The position numbers and the translations under genes are program-made. Positions 9,595 to 19,453 of a DNA stretch of 64,000 bases are shown here, piece after piece. This DNA is from Rickettsiella endosymbiont of Aleochara curtula (lineage in GTDB: Bacteria; Pseudomonadota; Gammaproteobacteria; Diplorickettsiales; Diplorickettsiaceae). The notes below the pieces were generated by a model that saw only the letters and a list, made by a program, of their open reading frames with translations, was not told the DNA's origin and ran no database searches. The stretch spans positions 372,001-436,000 of the forward strand of contig NZ_OZ034990.1 of assembly GCF_964030935.1 (NCBI RefSeq), written 5' to 3'. Numbering within the stretch: position 1 is the first letter of the stretch; every line of letters starts with the position of its first letter.

Positions 9595-11265
9595 ATGCAA
9601 GATAACTGTTATGCCTATGTAATCGATGCAAGTATTGATAAAGGAAAAGATGGAAATTACAGTGAACTACTTGTGTTTGAGTGTCAGCCTCTTCTAAGCT
9701 CCAATCTCGGCGGAAGCTCGGAATGGAGTTATAAAAACGCCTTCAAAAAGGCGTTTCCTGATGCGAATATTGCTATCGACATACAGGGAAATAAAACTAA
9801 CGTAATTGCCGATCAACCACTGCACCGCATATTAATAAAAAATTCTGAGCGAATTTCAACCGCTGAATTTGTTAAAATTAGTCAAGGTAAACATTATAAG
9901 CATATCCATACAGGTTCTTTTGAAATCGAGATTGATAACTTAAATAATAAAGTTTATCAACGACTGTATTTACCTGATGAAGTCTCACCCGAATATCGAA
10001 TTCTGCCGTCAAAAACGGCGACTGAAGCATTAGCAGAAGATATTTTTAATTATTTTAGTGCTAAAGGGATAAATAAAATAGTTTTAAAATCAGCGGTTGG
10101 CCATGAAGGGAAAGGGAATATTTTTATTAATGATATCCAGGATAAAGAAGCGCTAAAAATAGGCATCAAAAACATACAGTCCATAAACCAGTACCCATCC
10201 GATCCCAATACCAAATACTTTCTAGCTGAAGAGCAAAAAGAATTTATGCGCGTGAGTCGAAAAACCGGCGAACCTAAGCCCGGCCATTTAAGTTATCGTC
10301 TGGTGGGCATTGCTAACCAAGACGAAGATATCGGCCATTTTATTGCGAGTAAATCAATTTCACAGGATATAGATTCACACCAACGCGAAAAAATGACTTG
10401 TTATTTCGGAATATCCGGAGAAACACGTAACAATAAAGCTGGATGGTCGCTCGAAGCCCGTGGGACCAAAGATAAATATTTTGGTCTAGGCGAAGATAGA
10501 ATCGAAATCGATCCCAGCTTAATGAAAAGCATTAGCAAACGCATCTACCAACTTTATGCGGACATCAAGACGCTGAACGATGAAACGTTTGAACAACATA
10601 TTGATAAACTCGTTATACGTAAAAATGCGCTAAGCTCACGAGAAGAAAAAATAACCCACTTTACGATTGAAGCAAAAACAGAAAATGAATTGGTTAACAC
10701 ACCTAATCTTGTTGCTTATTCGAGAGCGGTAACTGCTTATCCTCGATTAGCAGCATTTATTGCCAGTGAGATGGTTAAAACTCACACCGTTGCGTTATCA
10801 AACTTAGCGGAACTACCCTACTACAATATTGAAGACATTGAGCCTTTTTTAAATGCTATGCGTAACAAAAAACAGTTTGATGGGTTAAAAACTGCTAATT
10901 CCGAACAGCTAAATTATTGTATAGAAGAATACGCATTTCAAGATATGCAAATACCTAAAATAGCTAAGCAATTGCTTGCGAAAATGCGCAATGAGGACCC
11001 ACAACACACAACACAAACAGAAACCGTTGAATCGCAAGCGGAACCTTGCGAGTATCGATCGCGATTGCAAACTGCTTTCTTTGCTGATAATTCTTTTGGA
11101 GAAGCATCGGGAAGCACGAGCTCAAACAATAAAGAAACGGGTAACCTTAACATACCCAAGTCTATATCTAGTCTGGCTGGATTAACTTTATTTGCGCATC
11201 CTCAAACCCTAAATGCGGATCAAGAAAATTCAGAAAACCCAAAAAAGCGCGATTATGCAAAATAA
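9595..11265 (+). CDS. putative effector, weak ATP-grasp-like features
   Basis: This 556-residue protein of no family I recognise has no signal peptide or membrane helix. An AAGGAG site precedes the ATG. Around residues 130-230 it reads TATEALAEDIFNYF, INKIVLKSAVGHEGKGNIFI and KYFLAEEQ, then SYRLVGI. That order (Lys-bearing strand, Gly-rich loop, acidic strand end) recalls an ATP-grasp nucleotide-binding core, but the terminal metal-ligand D/E...N motif was not found, so this is speculative. The last 100 residues are low-complexity and polar, ending NPKKRDYAK, as in many Legionellales type IV effectors. A candidate PmrA box lies upstream. Confidence 0.6.
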   Translation: MQDNCYAYVIDASIDKGKDGNYSELLVFECQPLLSSNLGGSSEWSYKNAFKKAFPDANIAIDIQGNKTNVIADQPLHRILIKNSERISTAEFVKISQGKHYKHIHTGSFEIEIDNLNNKVYQRLYLPDEVSPEYRILPSKTATEALAEDIFNYFSAKGINKIVLKSAVGHEGKGNIFINDIQDKEALKIGIKNIQSINQYPSDPNTKYFLAEEQKEFMRVSRKTGEPKPGHLSYRLVGIANQDEDIGHFIASKSISQDIDSHQREKMTCYFGISGETRNNKAGWSLEARGTKDKYFGLGEDRIEIDPSLMKSISKRIYQLYADIKTLNDETFEQHIDKLVIRKNALSSREEKITHFTIEAKTENELVNTPNLVAYSRAVTAYPRLAAFIASEMVKTHTVALSNLAELPYYNIEDIEPFLNAMRNKKQFDGLKTANSEQLNYCIEEYAFQDMQIPKIAKQLLAKMRNEDPQHTTQTETVESQAEPCEYRSRLQTAFFADNSFGEASGSTSSNNKETGNLNIPKSISSLAGLTLFAHPQTLNADQENSENPKKRDYAK

Positions 11266-11397
11266 ATAGTTTAATCTGTATCTTAAAGAATTAACAGCCA
11301 GAATTGACTATTGATTGATGCTAATTATTTTTAAAAAATAAGAAATTTTTATTCTTTATAAATGTATGTTAAATTAAATATAAAAAAAGGAAATTTT

Positions 11398-12810
11398 ATG
11401 CCTGACTTGCGCTTACTTGAAACGTTACTCCAACAATCACCTTATTATTTATTAGAATTAGTAAGTAAATATGATAACTTACCTACAAAAATAGCGGACT
11501 TAATTAAAATATCAGATAACATTCTTTCATTTAACAACATACCTCCTAAGCTTGGCGATCCTATAAAAAATCAGGCTAAAAAACTTTTATCGCTCTATCC
11601 TAATACTTACAGTTTTTTATGTGCCCATAACCAAGCAGAAAAAGCAGATGAAGTGTTAAAAGAAATTAAAGCCCAGCAGCAATCAATTGCCAAACATACC
11701 AATGTTCCCGAATATAACAATAAGCCGCTCAAAGAAGCATTCTGGGAAGAATACCAAGCTTATCTTCACGCCTATTGGCTAGCACGAGCACACACACATA
11801 CAGAGCTTGAGCGCATGATCACAAAACATTGGTTACTACTGAAAAACAAACCAGAATTTAGCATAGAAGAAAGAGACATAACGAATTCGCGGCATATTAA
11901 AGCGGTTTTATTCAATACAATTTACGCCGGAGATATTAAAAATTTAATTCCGTTATGGAAATTAGCTAAAGCTAATTTCCCGCTCGCCGACGATCAGGTT
12001 TCTCTATTATATAGTGGTGTAGCTAATGCAATAAATAGAGGAGAAATTAATGTTATTCAACAATGCTTAATAAGCTCTGCTGAAGATAAAAAAGCTTTGT
12101 CACAGTATTTAGAGCAAAATCCCGAAAATTATTTAGATCTTATTCGTCATGCTTGTAAAAGTGGTCATATAGATAGCATTTATTGGGTCATAGCCTTAGC
12201 TAAAAATTCTACTAAAGCACCTAATTTATTTGCAATAACCAGCGATCATTACCCATTAGTTGAAGCGTGTAGCAGTGGTAATTTAGATACTGTTAAATTA
12301 GTTTTAAAACAACTTCCTGCTGAAAAAAATCTCAAATCCATACGTAATATTTTAAAAGATTTTACGCGTAATGCTATGCTACAAAATTGTTTTGCTGGAA
12401 ATACAAAAGTATTAACTAAACTCACACAATATCTTACGACAAAACAAGAGTTTACTGAAGTTTTCCCATTGCATAATCCTCAAGAATTTTGCTTATATGA
12501 GTTTAATGTCAGCACATTTGATTTTTTGTTTGATTTGCTGCAAAAAAAATATTCAATCGAAGAAATAGTAACCAGTAAAGTTTACATCGGATGTATTGTT
12601 GAGGCGATAAAAAATGCAAGATTTTCTCCTAATAAACAACACGTTGCGCATTTGTTGGGTAAAGTACCGGAAGAATATTTACAACAGGTGAAAAAATTAG
12701 CCGATGAAGAACTGAAACAAAAAAGCCTCCGATCCTTTCTTTTTTATCAACTATCCAACTGTACTATTTCGGAAGACTCAAAACAAAACAAGCTAAGCTT
12801 TAATCCTTAA
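11398..12810 (+). CDS. ankyrin-repeat-like protein, putative effector
   Basis: The start at 11398 (MPDLRLLETLLQQSPYYLLE) follows AAAGGA with 7-base spacing; the frame extension back to 11362 lacks a signal. The product is 470 residues, all helical and soluble. Two stretches resemble degenerate ankyrin repeats: LIRHACKSGHIDSIYWVIALA and YPLVEACSSGNLDTVKLVLK (the first is one residue longer than a standard A-B helix pair). Ankyrin-like proteins of Legionellales are often host-directed. It follows the 9595 gene by 132 bp on the same strand. No enzymatic motif is seen. Confidence 0.6.
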   Translation: MPDLRLLETLLQQSPYYLLELVSKYDNLPTKIADLIKISDNILSFNNIPPKLGDPIKNQAKKLLSLYPNTYSFLCAHNQAEKADEVLKEIKAQQQSIAKHTNVPEYNNKPLKEAFWEEYQAYLHAYWLARAHTHTELERMITKHWLLLKNKPEFSIEERDITNSRHIKAVLFNTIYAGDIKNLIPLWKLAKANFPLADDQVSLLYSGVANAINRGEINVIQQCLISSAEDKKALSQYLEQNPENYLDLIRHACKSGHIDSIYWVIALAKNSTKAPNLFAITSDHYPLVEACSSGNLDTVKLVLKQLPAEKNLKSIRNILKDFTRNAMLQNCFAGNTKVLTKLTQYLTTKQEFTEVFPLHNPQEFCLYEFNVSTFDFLFDLLQKKYSIEEIVTSKVYIGCIVEAIKNARFSPNKQHVAHLLGKVPEEYLQQVKKLADEELKQKSLRSFLFYQLSNCTISEDSKQNKLSFNP

Positions 12811-12890
12811 ATCCAAGATAAGCACAAAAGCTTTTCTGGCGCTGATACGCAAAACTCTCATGCTCGAAATTTAAGTCCGGAATTAATTTA

Positions 12891-13337
12891 TTAGTTTTTC
12901 AGCTCAGGAATTTTCACTACCAAGGCATCACAAGATAGATGATGGATCACAGCGCTGGCAGTGGAACCAAACAATACACCGATGCCATGTCGACCATGAC
13001 TACCAATGATAATGAGATCCGTTTTTAATTGCTTCATTTTATCGAGTATCACCACCTTAGGCGATCCGACTTCAACAAATTGATGTTTGGCTGGGATATC
13101 AAATTTTTTCGACAAATCGGCTAATTGTTTTTGCGCTTCGGCCAGCATCTCGCCTTCTAAATCGATGACAGCAGGATACGCTTGTGCAACACCGTAAGCA
13201 TTAATATGTTCCACGGCATGAATGACCGATAATTTACCCTGCCCGTCTTTGACTAAAGCGTGAGCACGCTTCAAGATAATTTCGTCACAGGTAGGGTGCA
13301 AATCTATTGCTACTAAGATATTTTCATAAATTGCCAT
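12891..13337 (-). CDS. universal stress protein, UspA family
   Basis: The 148-residue single-domain protein begins MAIYENILVAIDLHPTCDE, with the adenine-binding strand and Asp of the Usp fold. It ends with the ATP-binding signature GSHGRHGIGVLFGSTASAV (G-2x-G-9x-G-S/T). Usp proteins bind ATP or act as stress-response regulators in the cytoplasm. It stands alone, convergent with the 11398 gene. An AGGAGATAGG ribosome-binding region precedes the ATG. Confidence 0.92.
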   Translation of the reverse strand: MAIYENILVAIDLHPTCDEIILKRAHALVKDGQGKLSVIHAVEHINAYGVAQAYPAVIDLEGEMLAEAQKQLADLSKKFDIPAKHQFVEVGSPKVVILDKMKQLKTDLIIIGSHGRHGIGVLFGSTASAVIHHLSCDALVVKIPELKN

Positions 13338-13433
13338 ATCCTATCTCCTGATTTTAGGTAAATATATCCTACACTAAGCAAACAAAGATAGACAGCCAAC
13401 CCTAGGTAATAAAACAGGTAAGATTTGATTTAC

Positions 13434-13550
13434 TCGTCATTGCGATCGCATATAATATAGATTTCGAGTTAGAATATAGATCGTCCGCTTACCGAGCACC
13501 GGTAAAATATTGCTCGTCATTGCGAGCACCGCAGGTGCGCGGCAATCCAG
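13434..13550 (+). repeat. REP-like elements (one partial, one full)
   Basis: A partial CGTCATTGCGATCGC at 13434-13451 is followed by a full copy at 13513-13550 (CGTCATTGCGAGCACC ... GGTGCGCGGCAATCC). They lie between the Usp gene and tRNA-Pro, in a stretch of about 300 bp with no gene. Confidence 0.65.
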
Positions 13551-13633
13551 CCACTCGCTCGGTCTAACAATTCAATTACAGGATGAATTGGTAGTTGCGT
13601 GTTTATTATCAGGACATTACAATGTGCGCTCTT

Positions 13634-13710
13634 CGGGGCGTAGCGCAGCCTGGTAGCGCACCTGCATGGGGTGTAGGTGGTCGCTGGTTCAAATCCAGTC
13701 GCCCCGACCA
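13634..13710 (+). tRNA. tRNA-Pro (anticodon GGG)
   Basis: The 77-base cloverleaf has acceptor arms CGGGGCG / CGCCCCG, anticodon stem CCTGC / GTAGG with loop ATGGGGT (anticodon GGG), T-loop TTCAAAT and encoded CCA. The gene lies near ihfA, as in other Legionellales and pseudomonads, but on the opposite strand. REP-like repeats flank it on both sides. Confidence 0.95.
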
Positions 13711-13731
13711 ACACCGAGTATAAAAAATCAC

Positions 13732-13815
13732 CGTCATGGCGAGACTCACGAAGTGAGCATGACTTCCACCGTTTAGATTTCTTGGATTGCCGCGCGCTAT
13801 GCGCTCGCAATGACG
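13732..13815. repeat. pair of REP-like elements after tRNA-Pro
   Basis: The first unit is a CGTCATGGCGAGAC variant at 13732-13764, whose middle ACTCACGAAGTGAG is itself palindromic. The second is a reverse-oriented full copy, GGATTGCCGCGCGC...GCTCGCAATGACG, at 13783-13815. The opposed arrangement resembles the paired BIME organisation of enterobacterial REP sequences. It fills the gap between tRNA-Pro and the ihfA stop. Confidence 0.65.
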
Positions 13816-13829
13816 AGAGTAGTTAAAAA

Positions 13830-14129
13830 TTAACTTTTTTGGTGCTTTAATTGCAATTTTAATTTTTGACTGGCTTGAAACAATACGACATTCCGCGACG
13901 TCACGATCGTGGTTACGCCGGTTTTTGGATTTCGACCCGGTCGTTCCTTTTTTCTACGCCGTCGAAAACTTCCTAAACCAGAAATCTTTACTGGCTCCCC
14001 TCTTTCCAAAGCTAATACAATCTCTGCGAAAAAAGCATCTGCCAGTTGTGTGGCTAAAGGCCGGCTGAGACTGGGATCTTGTTGTCTTAAGCTGTTAATC
14101 AAATCAGCTTTGGTTAACACTGGACTCAT
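13830..14129 (-). CDS. ihfA: integration host factor subunit alpha
   Basis: This 99-residue DNA-bending protein works as a heterodimer with IhfB in transcription, replication and recombination. It begins MSPVLTKADLINSL and shows the DNABII signature GLGSFRRRRKKERPGRNPKTG across residues 52-72, with the intercalating Pro in the RPGRNPKTG beta-arm. It is the last gene of pheS-pheT-ihfA, starting 6 bases after the pheT stop; the same order in E. coli distinguishes it from HU or IhfB. Confidence 0.95.
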   Translation of the reverse strand: MSPVLTKADLINSLRQQDPSLSRPLATQLADAFFAEIVLALERGEPVKISGLGSFRRRRKKERPGRNPKTGVTTIVTSRNVVLFQASQKLKLQLKHQKS

Positions 14130-14135
14130 AATACT

Positions 14136-16511
14136 CTATTCCCGTATTTGAATAGCAAAACTCTGTTTAAGATGCGCGGTTACTTTTTGCATTAACTCAT
14201 CCACTTCGACATCAACCAACGTACGTGTCGGATGCTGCCAGCATAAGGCTAAAGCTAAACTGCGTTTTTGTGGTTCTTGCTCGGCAAAATACACATCAAA
14301 TAAAAAGGATTGATGTAAACATTCACCGCTTTCATGCTTCACTGCCTGTAAAATAGTTGATGCAGGATATTTATCATCTACCCAAAAAGAAATATCCCGT
14401 CGTACCATGGGAAATTTGGAATAAGCTTTAAATTGCGGCAAATGTCTTTGGCTAATCGCAGAAGTTTTTAGTTCAAAACAATAAATGGGGCCAATTAAAT
14501 CTAACTCGGTAATGATTTTAGGATGTAAAGCGCCAAAATAACCAATGATTTTGCCCGCCTGTTGCAAGTCACTTGACTGACCGGGGTGTAAAGCAGGATG
14601 GGTTCCTGGCACAAACTGAATATCGTTTTTAGCCGTTAAACTTAGTAACGCTTCCAAATCAGATTTCATGCTAAAAAAATCTAAGGGTGTGCTAGCAACA
14701 CCCCATTGCTCAGGTAAACACTCTCCGCTGGCGACCGCAGCCAAATATTCTTGTTGTTCAAGTTTTCCACTATGATTATGAAAACACACACCGCTTTCAA
14801 ATAAACGACAACTCAACTGCTGTCGTTGTTGGTTATAACGCAGACTATTTAGTAATCCCGGCCACAAACTGGTTCGCATTACCGAAAGTTCGCTGGATAT
14901 GGGATTTAACAAGCTTAATGCTTCTAAATGAGGAACGATGCTTTGCTGTAGCTTAGGTGCGGTAAAACTATAATTGATGGTTTCGCGATAACCTCGGGCT
15001 ATGAGTAAGTCTTGCAGTCGTGTTAACGACAATTGTGTTTCTGGTTGTGGTAAAAACGTTAAGGGAGTATTCGGCAGTTTCACTGGAATATGTTGATAAC
15101 CCTGTATCCGCGCTAACTCTTCGATAAGATCCACTGCTAATGAGAGATCAAAACGCCAAGTCGGTGGTGTTACCTGCCACTCTTCTGTAGCTTTATGCTG
15201 CACATGTATGCCTAAGCTCGCAAAAATAGTCGCTATTTTTTCTTCATCTAAAGAAAAACCTAAAAATTTTTTTAAATGCGCCGGACGAAATTTTATGCTG
15301 GCTAAGGGTTTGGTCGCTGCTTGCACGTGCGTTATCGGCCCCACTTGACCACCCACTATCTCAAACAATAATTGTGTTGCCCGCTCCAAAGCCGAGACAG
15401 TAATTGCTGGATCCACACCACGTTCAAAGCGATAGGCCGAATCGCTACTTAATCCATATTGGCGAGCACGTCCAGCGAGACGCGCTGGACTAAAATAAGC
15501 ACTTTCCAAAAATACGTCTTGGGTTTCGTCACTAACCGCTGAATGTGCCGCTCCCATCACGCCCGCAATCGCTTGCACTTGGTTTTTATCGGCAATCACC
15601 AAAGTGTTTCCGTCTAAAACAATGTTTTTACCATCTAATAAAGTAACTGACTCTTCAGGATGCGCAAGACGTACGTTCACTTCATCTGTTAACTGTTTAA
15701 GATCAAAGGCATGCAAAGGTTGGCCTACTTCTAACATCACATAATTCGTCACATCCACCACTGGATGAATACTGCGCACACCACTACGACGTAAACGCTC
15801 TTGCATCCATAACGGTGTTTTGGCTTGCGTATTAATATTACGTATAATTCGTCCGGCATAATGCGGACAATCTTCGGCGGACTCGACGTTAATTTTAATT
15901 TGGTCTTGTATAACGGCAGGCTGACTCACCATCGATGGGTGCATCATAGTCTGTTGCGTTATTGCGGCAATATCCCGTGCTAAACCTTGGACGCTCAAAC
16001 AATCACCACGATTCGGTGTCAGATGTATATCCAGACAATGATCATCTAATTGTAAATACTCACGTATGTCTTTACCGATCGGGGCATCTAAAGGTAATTC
16101 CAAGATCCCGCTATCTTGTGTAGCTTCAGCAAAACCTAACTCACTGCTGGAACATAACATACCTTGTGAAACAACACCGCGTAGCTTGGCTTCTTTAATC
16201 AATATATCCTGCGGTAAATGCGCGCCGACTTGTGCAACGGCCACTTTTAAGCCAGCTCGACAATTTTTCGCACCACATACGATCGTTAAGCTTTGCTCAG
16301 CGCCAACATTCACTGCACACACCTGTAAACGTGATGCATCAGGATGTGGTGCTGCACTTAACACTTCGCCAACGACGACTTTATCAAACGATCCCGCAAC
16401 GGGATGTACTCCAGCTACTTCTAAGCCTGCCAAAGTCAGTTGCTCAGCTAACTGTTTAACATTTAAGTTGGGATTAACCCACGTACGTAACCATTGTTCA
16501 CTCAATTTCAT
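14136..16511 (-). CDS. pheT: phenylalanyl-tRNA synthetase beta subunit
   Basis: The 791-residue protein starts MKLSEQWLRTWVNPNLNVK. It has the N-terminal tRNA-binding (EMAP-like) domain with VVCGAKNC-type motifs around residue 75, the B3/B4 editing domain, the B5 domain, the catalytic-like core, and the C-terminal FDX-ACB anticodon-binding domain (FPMVRRDISFWVD). It forms an alpha2-beta2 enzyme with PheS, charging tRNA-Phe with phenylalanine. It begins one base after the pheS stop, indicating tight translational coupling. Length is normal. Confidence 0.97.
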   Translation of the reverse strand: MKLSEQWLRTWVNPNLNVKQLAEQLTLAGLEVAGVHPVAGSFDKVVVGEVLSAAPHPDASRLQVCAVNVGAEQSLTIVCGAKNCRAGLKVAVAQVGAHLPQDILIKEAKLRGVVSQGMLCSSSELGFAEATQDSGILELPLDAPIGKDIREYLQLDDHCLDIHLTPNRGDCLSVQGLARDIAAITQQTMMHPSMVSQPAVIQDQIKINVESAEDCPHYAGRIIRNINTQAKTPLWMQERLRRSGVRSIHPVVDVTNYVMLEVGQPLHAFDLKQLTDEVNVRLAHPEESVTLLDGKNIVLDGNTLVIADKNQVQAIAGVMGAAHSAVSDETQDVFLESAYFSPARLAGRARQYGLSSDSAYRFERGVDPAITVSALERATQLLFEIVGGQVGPITHVQAATKPLASIKFRPAHLKKFLGFSLDEEKIATIFASLGIHVQHKATEEWQVTPPTWRFDLSLAVDLIEELARIQGYQHIPVKLPNTPLTFLPQPETQLSLTRLQDLLIARGYRETINYSFTAPKLQQSIVPHLEALSLLNPISSELSVMRTSLWPGLLNSLRYNQQRQQLSCRLFESGVCFHNHSGKLEQQEYLAAVASGECLPEQWGVASTPLDFFSMKSDLEALLSLTAKNDIQFVPGTHPALHPGQSSDLQQAGKIIGYFGALHPKIITELDLIGPIYCFELKTSAISQRHLPQFKAYSKFPMVRRDISFWVDDKYPASTILQAVKHESGECLHQSFLFDVYFAEQEPQKRSLALALCWQHPTRTLVDVEVDELMQKVTAHLKQSFAIQIRE

Positions 16512-16512
16512 A

Positions 16513-17532
16513 TTAAAATTGCTCTAAAAAACGACAATCATTTTCAAACATCAAACGCAGATCGGGAATTCGATAACGTAATAAAGCTAATCGATCGATA
16601 CCCATCCCAAACGCATAGCCTTGATATTTATCCGGTGCTAAACCCACTTTTTCTAATACATTCGGATGCACCATGCCACAACCCAATATTTCTAACCATC
16701 CGGTTTGACTGCAAACGCGACAGCCTGCGCCCTTGCACATTACACATTGAATATCGACTTCAGCCGAAGGCTCAGTAAACGGAAAATAAGCCGCACGAAA
16801 ACGAATCGCTAGATCATTTTTTTCGAAAAAATGCTGCAAAAATTGCGTTAATAAACCTTTGAGCTCAGAAAAATTAGCCGATTCATCGATTAACAACCCT
16901 TCAACTTGATGAAACATCGGTGTATGTGTGACGTCAGAATCGCAACGATACACACGACCCGGTGCAATCATCTTTATGGGTGGCTTAGCGTTTTGCATGG
17001 CGCGTATTTGCGCCGGTGATGTATGCGTACGCAAGAGTAAGCCATTGGCAAAATAAAAAGTGTCATGTAAAGCACGTGCTGGATGATTGCTGGGAATATT
17101 CAATGCCTCAAAATTATAATATTCATCCTCGATTTCAGGACCTTGCTCCACAGTAAAACCCGCAGCCGTAAAAAAACGCTCAATACGCTGCCGTGTACGC
17201 GTTACCGGATGCAAACTACCATTAGTCTGACCGCGACCGGCCAAGGTGATATCTACTTTTTCATGGGCCAATTGCGCATTGATTTCCTGATTGATTAATA
17301 ATTCGCCTTGCGCCTTCAGCAAGGCTTCAATTTGCTGCTTTGCGTGATTAACCGCTTGTCCTAATTTTGGTTTTTCTGTAGCGGGCGCTTGAGCTAATTT
17401 TTTTAGATAGTCATTTAATGCGCTTTTTTTACCTAATAGCGCGCTACGTAATTGTTCTAAATCAAATGAACGCTTGGTTTCGGCAATCGACTGCGCCGCT
17501 CGCTGAATAATCTGTTGCAAATCATCTGTCAT
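16513..17532 (-). CDS. pheS: phenylalanyl-tRNA synthetase alpha subunit
   Basis: The 339-residue catalytic subunit has an N-terminal coiled coil (residues about 10-90) and class II motifs: [30 protein letters not shown] (motif 2) and [18 protein letters not shown] [20 protein letters not shown] (motif 3). [18 protein letters not shown] segment holds clustered cysteines seen in several bacterial PheS proteins. It is first in pheS-pheT-ihfA. The usual upstream rplT is absent and an Rpn-type nuclease lies there instead. Confidence 0.97.
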   Translation of the reverse strand: MTDDLQQIIQRAAQSIAETKRSFDLEQLRSALLGKKSALNDYLKKLAQAPATEKPKLGQAVNHAKQQIEALLKAQGELLINQEINAQLAHEKVDITLAGRGQTNGSLHPVTRTRQRIERFFTAAGFTVEQGPEIEDEYYNFEALNIPSNHPARALHDTFYFANGLLLRTHTSPAQIRAMQNAKPPIKMIAPGRVYRCDSDVTHTPMFHQVEGLLIDESANFSELKGLLTQFLQHFFEKNDLAIRFRAAYFPFTEPSAEVDIQCVMCKGAGCRVCSQTGWLEILGCGMVHPNVLEKVGLAPDKYQGYAFGMGIDRLALLRYRIPDLRLMFENDCRFLEQF

Positions 17533-17575
17533 GCTGCGTTAACCTTCATCTGCTATTAATGTATTTAATCTTCAC

Positions 17576-18493
17576 CTATGCATTTTCTAAATCTGCCCAT
17601 TCCTGCTCAGATATATCGATGAGTTCCTTAATAAAGGCGATATCTAAGCCCTTATCCAGCATCTTCTTAGCAATCATTATCTCTTTCTCCTGTAAACCTT
17701 CTTGCCGACCTTCTTGTTTTAGTTGCTGTGCAAATGTCATAATCACCTCTCTTTCCTGTGGAAAAACCTGTATTAACTCGTATATCAAATCTTCAACCGC
17801 ATGCGGCTCGGTCTCATCCTGACTGGCATTCAGGATGTAGTTTAGCATATCCGTCAAATAGGCTATATCCAACTGTTTAATAACATTCTGCAGCAAATTT
17901 GATTGAATTAATTTTCGCATAATCGATAAAAATTGCTTAGATCGGTGATGCTTGAAGAGCATTTCCAATAAAGCAGCCAAACCATGCTGAGAAATTTCTT
18001 CGTCCGACAATATCGTCAGATCGATCAACTTAAAAGGCTTAAAGGCCAATTCCCTGGCTAATTCAGGATCATCGAAACAGCCATATAACTCATTAGAATG
18101 CGGATAAGGTGTTTCCTCACCGTGGTAAAGACATAAGGGTAAAATAATGGGTAATTTCTTATGTCCTTGTCGCAAATGATTAGAACTGAGAGACACCATA
18201 TACTGGAGAAAACGAAAAGCCATCAGCGGGTCTTTAGCCGTCGATTCATGTTCAATCAGGAAAAATAGATAGGCTGCTTTTTCATCTATTAAGCATTTAT
18301 AAATAATATCGCTATGGATTTCCTTCAATTCAGGAATAACAAAGCTTTTTTCAGTGAGTTGTAAGGAATTTATATCAATTTTTTCATAGACTTTTGGGGA
18401 TAAATAAGCTTTTAAAAAATCAATGGCAATCTTTTTTTCTTTCAGTGAACTCTTAAAAAATTTATCATGCACTTGATGCAGCGCTTTTTTCAT
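17576..18493 (-). CDS. Rpn-family recombination-promoting nuclease
   Basis: The 305-residue protein belongs to the Rpn/YhgA-like group: it begins HDKFFKSSLKEKKIAIDFLKAYL and has HSDIIYKCLID then AYLFFLIEHES. The Asp and Glu of these two segments are the PD-(D/E)XK nuclease core residues. E. coli Rpn proteins are DNA endonucleases that promote RecA-independent recombination and behave as mobile genes. It lies between pheS and a Trm112-like gene, on the same strand and apparently intact. This looks like an accessory insertion where rplT is expected. Confidence 0.87.
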   Translation of the reverse strand: MKKALHQVHDKFFKSSLKEKKIAIDFLKAYLSPKVYEKIDINSLQLTEKSFVIPELKEIHSDIIYKCLIDEKAAYLFFLIEHESTAKDPLMAFRFLQYMVSLSSNHLRQGHKKLPIILPLCLYHGEETPYPHSNELYGCFDDPELARELAFKPFKLIDLTILSDEEISQHGLAALLEMLFKHHRSKQFLSIMRKLIQSNLLQNVIKQLDIAYLTDMLNYILNASQDETEPHAVEDLIYELIQVFPQEREVIMTFAQQLKQEGRQEGLQEKEIMIAKKMLDKGLDIAFIKELIDISEQEWADLENA

Positions 18494-18567
18494 TCTTATT
18501 TTCCTGCAAAGAATAACTCAAACTTTAGTCGTGCATAACAGCGTGAGTAACCAATAATGACGACACA

Positions 18568-18756
18568 CTAACTCAAGCGATCATATTCTTCTAAAGATAT
18601 CCTGCGCGCTTGGGACTCTAACATAATCGGAATCTCATCTCGAATAGGATAAGCCAAACGATCAAAACGACAAATCAGCTCTTGAGCCGATTTTTCATAC
18701 ACCAAACTGGCTTTGCACAATGGGCAAACTAGAATACTGAGTAAATATTTATCCAT
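18568..18756 (-). CDS. Trm112 family zinc-ribbon-like protein
   Basis: This 62-residue protein starts [20 protein letters not shown] and contains [21 protein letters not shown], the Trm112/YcaR pattern. In other organisms Trm112 proteins activate methyltransferases; bacterial partners are poorly known. The start overlaps the tsaB stop by 8 bases, so the two are probably cotranslated. Confidence 0.9.
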   Translation of the reverse strand: MDKYLLSILVCPLCKASLVYEKSAQELICRFDRLAYPIRDEIPIMLESQARRISLEEYDRLS

Positions 18757-19450
18757 CGCAACCTCGTCGTAAAGCGACTGTTTCTCTCAAATAAGTCGGC
18801 AAAGCTTCGCCAGCAGTGACAATTTCACCGCGTTGATAAGCTTCCGCGGCAATCACCGCGGCGTCATAGGCCCTAGGATAACGTTGTGGCAACCATCGCT
18901 GCAACTGATTCTTAAATTGATCGGCGAATAGGGCATGATACTGATCCCAACCACTGCCCACGCCGACAAAATCAGTTAAACCGCTCGCTTCACACTGTTG
19001 TGGTAAGCATAACTGTTCCGTGCCACAGGCTTGCAGGATAGCGCTCCCCGCTTGTAGTCGATAGGTGGCAAAAAAGACTTCCTGCAAACGCGCATCAATA
19101 GCCGTAAATACCTGTTGTGCTTGCAACTCCCGATAAGCACCTTGCGCTAAGCACTGTAAACTGGACACCAACACCACCGGCAAATCAGCAGCAAAAGCAC
19201 TAGCTTGAATAATACTTGCGGCAATGCGTATTCCGGTAAAACTCCCCGGCCCGCGCGTAAAAGCTAATGCATCTAAATCGCGTAGCTTGAGCCCTGCTTC
19301 ATCCAACAAGGACTGCATCATGGGTAATATCAGTTGTGTATGCGCGCGCGGCGCACATTGATAACGCTCCTGAATGTGTTGCTTATGCAACAAAGCCGCC
19401 GAACAGGCTTCGGTACAGGTATCAATGGCTAGCAAAGTGATGGATTTCAT
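18749..19450 (-). CDS. tsaB: tRNA threonylcarbamoyladenosine biosynthesis protein TsaB
   Basis: The 233-residue ASKHA-fold protein begins [18 protein letters not shown] and has the conserved [18 protein letters not shown] motif near residue 63. TsaB partners TsaD in making the t6A modification at position 37 of ANN-decoding tRNAs. It overlaps the Trm112-like gene and lies 3 bases after the unknown 574-residue gene, all on the minus strand. Length matches the E. coli protein (231). Confidence 0.95.
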   Translation of the reverse strand: MKSITLLAIDTCTEACSAALLHKQHIQERYQCAPRAHTQLILPMMQSLLDEAGLKLRDLDALAFTRGPGSFTGIRIAASIIQASAFAADLPVVLVSSLQCLAQGAYRELQAQQVFTAIDARLQEVFFATYRLQAGSAILQACGTEQLCLPQQCEASGLTDFVGVGSGWDQYHALFADQFKNQLQRWLPQRYPRAYDAAVIAAEAYQRGEIVTAGEALPTYLRETVALRRGCDG

Positions 19451-19453
19451 TCT

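Noticed and set aside
13517..13810. 97-residue minus-strand open frame
   Set aside because: It reads through tRNA-Pro antisense and two REP-like repeats; no ribosome-binding site.
14136..17532. Several plus-strand open frames of 70-150 codons
   Set aside because: They lie inside pheT and pheS in other frames, with no start signals or family resemblance.
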